Assembly (NCBI GenBank): GCA_902783515.1
Contig: CACZRK010000189.1
Coordinates: 1 to 12,273 of the forward strand
Origin: an uncultured Coriobacteriaceae bacterium
Lineage (GTDB): Bacteria; Actinomycetota; Coriobacteriia; Coriobacteriales; UMGS124
Length of the DNA stretch: 12,273 nt
Direction of reading: 5' to 3'
Shown here piece by piece: positions 7,750-12,273 of this stretch (the stretch's first letter is position 1; each line of letters opens with the position of its first letter). The notes under the pieces were generated by a model. It searched no databases. It saw only the letters and a program-made list of their open reading frames with translations, and was not told where the DNA came from. Position numbers and translations under genes: made by a program.

Positions 7750-10700
7750 GTGTCCGTCCTTTCAAGGACGACCTCGCCTGAAGCGACGAGGCGCCCTATG
7801 TCGTATGTGGCGCTGTTCTGGGTGAACGAGGGAGCCGAGAGCGCTGGACGCGCCAGGTAGATGGTGTGCGTGCGACACCCGTCCACCTCCACGAGCGCGA
7901 GCAGCCAGCACTCGGGCTTGTTGAGCGCGCAGAGCATCTCGTTCTTGGAGAGCGTCACGGTCTCCGCGCCGGCGACGCGACCCTTCACCTCTATCATCCG
8001 AAGCGCCGCACCCTCGGCGTCCTGCATCCCCCGCGGCACCTTTGACTCGATATCGTAGCCGATCTTGCGGTGGGCGCTCACGTCATGCGGGAAGTAGCCC
8101 AGCTCCCGCTCGATGGCCATGACGGTGTCCATCGCGGAGAGCTCAGTCCTGTGCTTGGCCTCCGCATCAGCCGACTGGCCATCGGGCGCGCGCTCTCCCT
8201 CGCTTGCCAGCATGTTTGAGGGCACCACGAGTGCAGCCCCCACCACGCGCGGCGGCATGGGCGAGAGCTGGCGCTGCAGGTCAAGCTGGCGCTTGCGCGC
8301 CTGCAGCCGTTCGGCGAGCTCGTTGGCGCGGCGCTCGGCGTAGGCGGAGCTCTGCCTGCGAGAGGGCTTGCCCGCGTCCTCGCGCTGCTTGAGCTCCCAG
8401 GCGCGGTTGTCCCAGTACTCGATCTCGGCGCCAAGCCTGCGCTCCACCGCCCGCTGCACCTTGTCGGCGTGCGCGTTCGTGCGACGCCTCACCTCGCGGA
8501 ACTGCTCGGGCACGATGTGCTGGATGGCGTAGTCGGTGGCGAGTCCCTCGGGGTCTCGCTCAAGCCAGCCAAGCTCATCGGGGAAGGTCCCCTCGATGCG
8601 CGCCGCCTCCGCCCTCGTGGGCGCGCGGTAGTCAAGGTAGGGCGCCCAGCCGGCGTCGGCTGCGTTGCCGTCGTAGTCGCACTCCACGAACCGCACGGAC
8701 CTGTCCACGGTGCGACGGGTGCCGTCGGCGAGCGTGGTGCCGTCCTGCACGCCCGTCTCCACCCAGAAGAGCAGCCGCGCGGTGGTGGCCGCCGGGTCGT
8801 CGTCCACGAGCACGGTCCCCTGCCGAAGGAGCGCCCGGTCCTGCGCGAGCGTCTCGGACACGAGCGCGTCAAGCAGCGGATGCCCGGGGCAGACGAGGTC
8901 GGCATCGGGCGCGCCCGCCACATGAACGTTCCCCTTCTCGAAGCAGACCCGCTCGTAGCTCGCGAGCACCGGGTCGGCCACGCCCACCTGCGCGCGCCTG
9001 GTTCGCACCGCAAACGGCACACAGGTGACCTCGTAACGCCCCGCCTCACGCGGCTCCGCCGTCCCGCCGAGCCGCTCCATCGCCTCAAGGAAGAACGCCT
9101 CGATGAAATGGGGCTCCAGCTTGCGGGCCTCCATGCGCTCCATGGACTCCTTGATGCCCGCCACGGTCGCGGCGTCCATCACGTCGTTCGTGAGCGCATA
9201 GTCGGCGAGCAGCCTGCGCAGCGCGTCGGCGTCAAGCGAGCTGTCCACCACCTGGTTCAGGCGCGCCTGCACCTTCGGGTCGTCGCCGTAGCGCACGGCC
9301 TCGACCAACAGGTCGGACAGCGACTTGTCCTCAAAGGTCACACGCCCCAGGATGTCAAACACGCGTCCGCCCAGGGCCGAGCGCTCCTCGTCGAGCTTCT
9401 GGAAGAGCCGGTCGAACACCTGACCCTCGCGCGTCTCCTTGGCCACGAGATTCCACAGGTGGCACACCTCGGTCTGCCCGATGCGGTGGATGCGTCCGAA
9501 TCGTTGCTCGATGCGGTTGGGATTCCAGGGCAGGTCGTAGTTCACCATCAGGTGTGCCCGCTGCAGGTTGATTCCCTCGCCCGCGGCGTCAGTCGCCACG
9601 AGCACGCGCACCTCCTTATCTTGGCGGAAGCTCTCCTCTGCCCGGTGGCGTTCGTCGCGGCTCATGCCGCCCCGTATGGTGATGACCGCCTCATGGCTGC
9701 CAAGCAGCTGCCGAATGCGCGTGGCGAGGTACTCAAGCGTGTCCTTGTGCTCGGTGAACACGATGAGCTTCTCGCGCCGCCCATCAGGGTCGAACATCAT
9801 GCGGTTCTCCTGCAGAAGGCGGCTGAGCTCGTCCCACTTGCGATCCTCGCCCGAGTGCCGCACGTCGTTGGCCTTGCGCTCCAGCAGGCCGAGCTTGGCG
9901 ATCTCTGCCTCGAGCTCGGCCGCCGTGGCCGAGGCCGAGGCCTCGTCCACAAGGCCGTCCTCCATGTCCTCAAGCTCGTCGTCGGTGTAGTCGTCCTCGT
10001 CAAAGTCGTCGTCGAGCGCGCCGAACTCGCTCGCGTAGCCCCCCGCGTGGCGAGATCGGTCGTTCGCCTCGGCAAGACGCTTCTCCAGCCGCTCGCGGCG
10101 TCGCCTGAGCGATTGGTAGATGGCCTCGGGCGATGAGGCGAGCCTACGCTGCAGGATGGTGAGGGCGAAGCCCACGCTGTTGCGATGCTTGCCGTCAAGG
10201 CGGTCGGCGCGGTTGAACTCGTTGGTCACGTACTCGGTCACCATGTCGTAGAGCTCGCGCTCCGCGTCGGAGAGGGTGTAGGTCACGGTATAGGCACGCC
10301 GCTCGGGGAAGAGCGGCCTGCCGTCAAACCTCAGCAGCTCCTCCTTCACGAGCCGCCGCATCACGTCCGAGAGGTCGCCTAGGTCGCTTGTGGGCGGCAA
10401 CGCGCTCTCAGGCGCGTCGCCGGAGAGCGACGCCCTTGCGGGCCTCGGATCGTTGGCGCTCCCCCTGCTCTTCCTGCGATGCGGCGCGCCCTCAAAGCGA
10501 TCGCGGTCCACGAGCGCCATGAAGAGCTGGAAGTCCTCAGACTTGCCGTCGTGCGGGGTGGCCGTCATGAGCAACAGGTTCTCGGTGAGCTCCCCCAGAA
10601 GCCGTCCCAGCAGGTAGCGCTTGGTGTACTTCACCTCGCCGCCGAACACGGTGGCGCTCATCTTATGAGCCTCGTCCACCACCACGAGGTCCCAGCGCGT

Positions 10701-11360
10701 TTGCCTCAACAGCCCCTGCACGTCCTCGGAGCGCGCGAGCTTGTCAAGCCGCGCGATGCACAGGTCGTGCTCCGCGAACGCGTTGCGCGTGGCCGCCGCC
10801 TCAAGCAGGTCGTTCGTGACGATGGCGAACGGCAGGTGGAACTTGCGCCACAGCTCGTCCTGCCACTGCTCCACGAGGTTGCCGGGGCTCACGATCAGGC
10901 AACGGCGCAGGTCGCCGCGCGCGAGCATCTCCTTGATGAGCAGGCCTGCCATGATGGTCTTGCCCGCGCCGGGATCGTCGGCCAGGACGAAGCGCAGCGG
11001 CAGCTTGGGCAGCATCTCCTGGTACACGGCAGAGATCTGATGCGGCAGCGGCTCGATTGCCGAGGTGCGCACGGCAAGGTACGGGTCAAAGAGATGGGCG
11101 AGCTGGATGCGGTACGCCTCGGCGGCAAGCTTCAGGCGATCCGGGTCGGCATCAAAGGTCCAGTCGGACTTGCCGACGAGCGCGATGCGTTCCTCGTCCT
11201 CCCGGAAGAGCATCGTTTCGGCCGGTGCGCCCGCCTCGGTGCGGTACACGACCGAGAGTACCGCGTCGCCGTGCCAGGTGACGTCAATCACGGTCACCGG
11301 GGCATCGCCCGCGATGCCAAGCACCTTCGCACCCTTGCGGATTTCCTCGAGACGGGCCAT
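7740..11360 (-). CDS. SNF2-family helicase with C-terminal DUF3883 domain (DrmD-like)
   Basis: First large gene of the operon, 1206 residues. After an N-terminal domain (1-95) comes a SNF2/superfamily 2 core: motif I DDPGAGKT (128-135), motif II DEAH (229-232), motif III TATP (266-269), motif V DAAGEGIN (591-598) and motif VI QRFGRIHRIGQ (619-629). Between the RecA lobes are a low-complexity insert (about 293-326) and a very acidic stretch (about 449-469). Residues about 1077-1206 match DUF3883, with GYD (1101-1103) and IEVKGR (E1124, K1126), a PD-(D/E)XK-like arrangement that suggests a nuclease. The ATG at 11360 has AGAGGAG 11 nt upstream, inside the 3' end of the preceding mini-ORF, whose stop ends one base earlier. 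Predicted role: DNA translocation on invading DNA, perhaps with cleavage. It resembles DISARM DrmD, but drmABC are absent. Confidence 0.93.
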   Translation of the reverse strand: MARLEEIRKGAKVLGIAGDAPVTVIDVTWHGDAVLSVVYRTEAGAPAETMLFREDEERIALVGKSDWTFDADPDRLKLAAEAYRIQLAHLFDPYLAVRTSAIEPLPHQISAVYQEMLPKLPLRFVLADDPGAGKTIMAGLLIKEMLARGDLRRCLIVSPGNLVEQWQDELWRKFHLPFAIVTNDLLEAAATRNAFAEHDLCIARLDKLARSEDVQGLLRQTRWDLVVVDEAHKMSATVFGGEVKYTKRYLLGRLLGELTENLLLMTATPHDGKSEDFQLFMALVDRDRFEGAPHRRKSRGSANDPRPARASLSGDAPESALPPTSDLGDLSDVMRRLVKEELLRFDGRPLFPERRAYTVTYTLSDAERELYDMVTEYVTNEFNRADRLDGKHRNSVGFALTILQRRLASSPEAIYQSLRRRRERLEKRLAEANDRSRHAGGYASEFGALDDDFDEDDYTDDELEDMEDGLVDEASASATAAELEAEIAKLGLLERKANDVRHSGEDRKWDELSRLLQENRMMFDPDGRREKLIVFTEHKDTLEYLATRIRQLLGSHEAVITIRGGMSRDERHRAEESFRQDKEVRVLVATDAAGEGINLQRAHLMVNYDLPWNPNRIEQRFGRIHRIGQTEVCHLWNLVAKETREGQVFDRLFQKLDEERSALGGRVFDILGRVTFEDKSLSDLLVEAVRYGDDPKVQARLNQVVDSSLDADALRRLLADYALTNDVMDAATVAGIKESMERMEARKLEPHFIEAFFLEAMERLGGTAEPREAGRYEVTCVPFAVRTRRAQVGVADPVLASYERVCFEKGNVHVAGAPDADLVCPGHPLLDALVSETLAQDRALLRQGTVLVDDDPAATTARLLFWVETGVQDGTTLADGTRRTVDRSVRFVECDYDGNAADAGWAPYLDYRAPTRAEAARIEGTFPDELGWLERDPEGLATDYAIQHIVPEQFREVRRRTNAHADKVQRAVERRLGAEIEYWDNRAWELKQREDAGKPSRRQSSAYAERRANELAERLQARKRQLDLQRQLSPMPPRVVGAALVVPSNMLASEGERAPDGQSADAEAKHRTELSAMDTVMAIERELGYFPHDVSAHRKIGYDIESKVPRGMQDAEGAALRMIEVKGRVAGAETVTLSKNEMLCALNKPECWLLALVEVDGCRTHTIYLARPALSAPSFTQNSATYDIGRLVASGEVVLERTDTWQ

Positions 11361-11361
11361 G

Positions 11362-11460
11362 CTACCGCCCGCTCCTCTTGGGCTCGCCGGAGTCCTTGGC
11401 GAGTCTCGTCAGCTCGCCAATGTGGCGCTGCAGGTAGGACACCGGTCGTATGATGGCCAT
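11362..11460 (-). pseudogene. Truncated Phd/YefM-type antitoxin N-terminus (32 codons), leader ORF of the operon
   Basis: A minus-strand ORF of 32 codons starts MAIIRPVSYLQRHIGEL, continues TRLAKDSGEP, and ends in a short unrelated tail at TAG (11362-11364). The pattern of hydrophobic start, L..xIGEx helix and GEP turn matches the first strand and helices of Phd/YefM antitoxins, which normally continue with a (T/N)KNG...LVV strand and about 50 further residues. Those are missing, and no toxin gene follows. GGGGAGG lies 12 nt upstream of the ATG, so it is probably translated. The TAG is one base from the helicase ATG, and the helicase ribosome site lies within this ORF. It could be an evolutionary scar, a translated leader coupling helicase synthesis, or a mini DNA-binding peptide. 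The similarity is by eye over about 28 residues. Confidence 0.6.
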
Positions 11461-11486
11461 GCTCGCAGCGTGCCTCCCCGCATTGA

Positions 11487-11500
11487 CGTACAAAGGTACA
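11487..11500. promoter_or_regulatory. GTAC-repeat operator-like site
   Basis: Two self-complementary GTAC cores (11488-11491 and 11496-11499) are spaced 8 bp centre to centre, just downstream of the predicted -10 box. On the minus strand they read TGTACC and TGTACG, with a further TGTATG overlapping the -10 box. YefM-type antitoxins are known to bind palindromes with a TGTACA core, so this may be the autoregulatory operator that came with the antitoxin remnant. Confidence 0.4.
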
Positions 11501-11504
11501 TCGC

Positions 11505-11532
11505 ATCATACATTACGTGGATCCATTGTCAC
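11505..11532 (-). promoter_or_regulatory. Putative promoter of the defence operon
   Basis: On the minus strand GTGACA (11527-11532) and TATGAT (11505-11510) are 16 bp apart, in a locally AT-richer stretch about 45 bp upstream of the mini-ORF start. The -35 box overlaps one copy of an ACGTGGATC direct repeat. It is the best promoter candidate before the helicase and would drive the whole operon. Confidence 0.5.
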
Positions 11533-11539
11533 GTGGATC
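11515..11539. repeat. 9-bp direct repeat flanking the -35 region
   Basis: ACGTGGATC occurs at 11515-11523 and 11531-11539, a period of 16 bp. The second copy overlaps the predicted -35 hexamer and the first lies in the spacer. This placement suits a regulator binding site, but it could be chance. Confidence 0.45.
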
Positions 11540-11640
11540 TAGCACGCATCGTTCTGGAAGCAACGCTCCTTTCGCGCCGGGCGGGCTCAGGCGTCCGGCT
11601 CCCGAATCATATGCGGCAAATCATGGTTAGATGATTATGG

Positions 11641-11695
11641 GATTGTGTGACCTCCTCCGTGTCAGAGGAACGCCCTCCCTTTGGACTACGCGCCC
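11641..11695 (-). pseudogene. Decayed tRNA-Val copy (5' part only)
   Basis: Read on the minus strand, GGGCGCG is followed by a D-arm-like GTCC...GGGC segment, the anticodon region with the loop CTGACAC, and AGGTCACA. This aligns base for base in length with tRNA-Val at 753-827. The T arm and 3' acceptor strand are missing: no partner exists for ACACA, and no CCA. Similarity continues about 25 bases upstream of the 5' end into the leader (CGGTGCGA block), but the promoter boxes are lost. It is a duplicated and decayed tRNA-Val marking the right side of the island. Confidence 0.72.
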
Positions 11696-11980
11696 GAGAT
11701 GCGCCTCTCGGTGCGAGTGAGAGTGTTTTCGGAGCACGCACGCCGAAACAAGGACGCGCGTCGCAGCCCGTCCGTCCACACCCTCCCCGCACACGTGGCG
11801 TCGACCCGCGCGGGCATGCTCACGCGACGCGTGGGCGCGCCCCGCGGAGGTGACGTTGGATGGTCGCGTGCGTGGGCTGCGCGCAAGGATCGATCGAGCG
11901 CGGGGCACACGGGATGCGGGGCACACGTTCAGAACACAGGGGCGCACGCTCATGCTCGACGTGAGCGAGAAGCGAGCAAC
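11696..11980. other. Intergenic stretch, no gene seen
   Basis: About 285 bases of GC-rich sequence between the tRNA-Val remnant and the tRNA-Gly terminator. Open frames here have no recognisable domain, and those on the minus strand begin inside the tRNA genes. The only structure I see is a pair of 12-bp repeats near 11900-11927 and the leader remnant of the decayed tRNA at its left edge. It may be decayed coding DNA. Confidence 0.55.
11900..11927. repeat. 12-bp direct repeat, 16-bp period
   Basis: GCGGGGCACACG occurs at 11900-11911 and 11916-11927, in an otherwise featureless intergenic region. Function unknown. Confidence 0.65.
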
Positions 11981-12008
11981 AAAAAAAGGCCAGCCGACCG
12001 GCTGGCCT
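11981..12008 (-). terminator. Rho-independent terminator of the tRNA Gly-Cys-Gly cluster
   Basis: On the minus strand GGCCAGCC and GGCTGGCC make a perfect 8-bp stem (9 with a flanking A-T pair) with a 4-nt loop, followed by seven T (11981-11987). It begins about 10 nt after the CCA end of the last tRNA-Gly. It separates the tRNA cluster from the island to the left. Confidence 0.93.
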
Positions 12009-12018
12009 CTCATTTTCA

Positions 12019-12094
12019 TGGAGCGGACAACGGGACTCGAACCCGCGACCCCAACCTTGGCAAGGTTGTGCTCTACCAACTGAGCCATGTCCGC
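12019..12094 (-). tRNA. tRNA-Gly (GCC)
   Basis: A complete 76-nt minus-strand tRNA. The acceptor is GCGGACA/TGTCCGC, the D arm GCTC...GAGC, and the anticodon stem ACCTT...AAGGT holds the anticodon GCC (glycine). The T arm GCGGG/CCCGT has loop TTCGAGT, with one G-T pair. The discriminator T is followed by an encoded CCA. It is the last member of the cluster, one base after tRNA-Cys. Its sequence matches the second tRNA-Gly copy at the window end over all 65 shared bases. Confidence 0.97.
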
Positions 12095-12095
12095 A

Positions 12096-12169
12096 TGGAG
12101 GAGACGCCCGGATTCGAACCGGGGGTAAAGGCTTTGCAGGCCTCTGCCTTACCACTTGGCTACGTCTCC
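12096..12169 (-). tRNA. tRNA-Cys (GCA)
   Basis: A complete 74-nt minus-strand tRNA. The acceptor is GGAGACG/CGTCTCC and the anticodon loop CTGCAAA has anticodon GCA (cysteine). The T arm is CCCGG/CCGGG with loop TTCGAAT, and CCA is encoded. It lies between two identical tRNA-Gly genes, separated from the downstream one by a single base, so the cluster is co-transcribed and processed. Confidence 0.97.
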
Positions 12170-12177
12170 GGATGCAA

Positions 12178-12197
12178 AGGGCCGGCTCACCGGCCCT
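12178..12197 (-). other. GC-rich hairpin between tRNA-Gly and tRNA-Cys
   Basis: AGGGCCGG (12178-12185) pairs with CCGGCCCT (12190-12197) around a 4-nt loop. On the minus strand only three T follow, one of them in the stem, so it is at most a weak or partial terminator. It may reduce transcription of the downstream tRNAs or act in tRNA processing. Confidence 0.5.
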
Positions 12198-12208
12198 GTG
12201 AAACCGAA

Positions 12209-12273
12209 TGGAGCGGACAACGGGACTCGAACCCGCGACCCCAACCTTGGCAAGGTTGTGCTCTACCAACTGA
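12209..12273 (-). tRNA. tRNA-Gly (GCC), second copy, cut by window end
   Basis: The last 65 bases of the window repeat the 3' 65 nt of tRNA-Gly 12019-12094 exactly, including anticodon GCC, T arm and encoded CCA. The first 11 nt of the gene lie beyond the window. It is the upstream member of the Gly-Cys-Gly cluster. Confidence 0.95.

Noticed and set aside
8469..10136. 555-codon plus-strand open frame antisense to the helicase
   Set aside because: Same reasoning: no recognisable domain, composition typical of a shadow frame, and the opposite strand carries clear SNF2 motifs.
11619..11636. Short inverted repeat AATCAT/ATGATT next to the tRNA-Val remnant, as an attachment site or terminator
   Set aside because: Only a 6-bp stem, no U-tract and no second copy at the other island end; too weak to call.
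11627..12088. Minus-strand frame starting MAQLVEHNLAKVG, and plus-strand frame ending in RTTGLEPATPTLARL
   Set aside because: Both are translations of tRNA-Gly sequence on either strand, not proteins.
1..12273. CRISPR array, insertion sequence or integrase
   Set aside because: I see no regularly spaced repeats, no transposase or recombinase motifs, and no terminal inverted repeats in the window.

Overview
The window looks like an accessory (defence) island in a GC-rich bacterial chromosome. Coding GC exceeds 65 percent in most places, intrinsic terminators have clear U-tracts, and the tRNA genes encode their CCA ends. I suspect an actinobacterium of the Coriobacteriia type (Olsenella/Collinsella-like), but this is inference from composition and style; no taxonomic marker gene is present.

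Layout from left to right. Positions 1-700 hold a broken plus-strand fragment of an acyl-CoA thioesterase/BAAT C-terminal type hydrolase. Next comes an intact minus-strand tRNA-Val(GAC) at 753-827, with its own promoter and a strong terminator. The core of the window, 1016-11360, is one minus-strand operon transcribed right to left. It encodes a SNF2-family helicase with a C-terminal DUF3883 nuclease-like domain (DrmD-like), a DUF1156 adenine-specific DNA methyltransferase (DrmMI-like), and a DUF499 ATPase with an N-terminal Swt1-type HEPN domain. The last gene is a small AT-rich gene for a helix-turn-helix protein. The junctions are very tight: 10-nt overlap, 2-nt gap, 9-nt gap. A 32-codon ORF resembling the N-terminus of a Phd/YefM antitoxin sits directly upstream, ending one base before the helicase start and preceded by a plausible promoter with GTAC operator-like repeats.

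Right of the operon lie a decayed second copy of tRNA-Val with part of its leader (11641-11695), about 285 bases without a gene, and a minus-strand tRNA cluster: Gly(GCC), Cys(GCA), and a second Gly(GCC) cut by the window end. The operon is therefore bracketed by an intact and a broken tRNA-Val, as expected for an island at a tRNA hotspot, although the copy geometry is not that of a simple integrase attachment site.

Function (inference from families): the helicase and methyltransferase match the class 1 DISARM pair DrmD/DrmMI, but drmA, drmB and drmC are absent. A HEPN-DUF499 ATPase takes their place. Helicase-methylase-ATPase sets have been catalogued as candidate antiphage systems (I recall the label Hma), so the core is not entirely new. 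The less expected parts are the G9 tract exactly on the methylase SAM-binding motif (a possible phase-variation switch), the antitoxin-derived leader ORF, and the foreign-looking HTH gene at the operon end.
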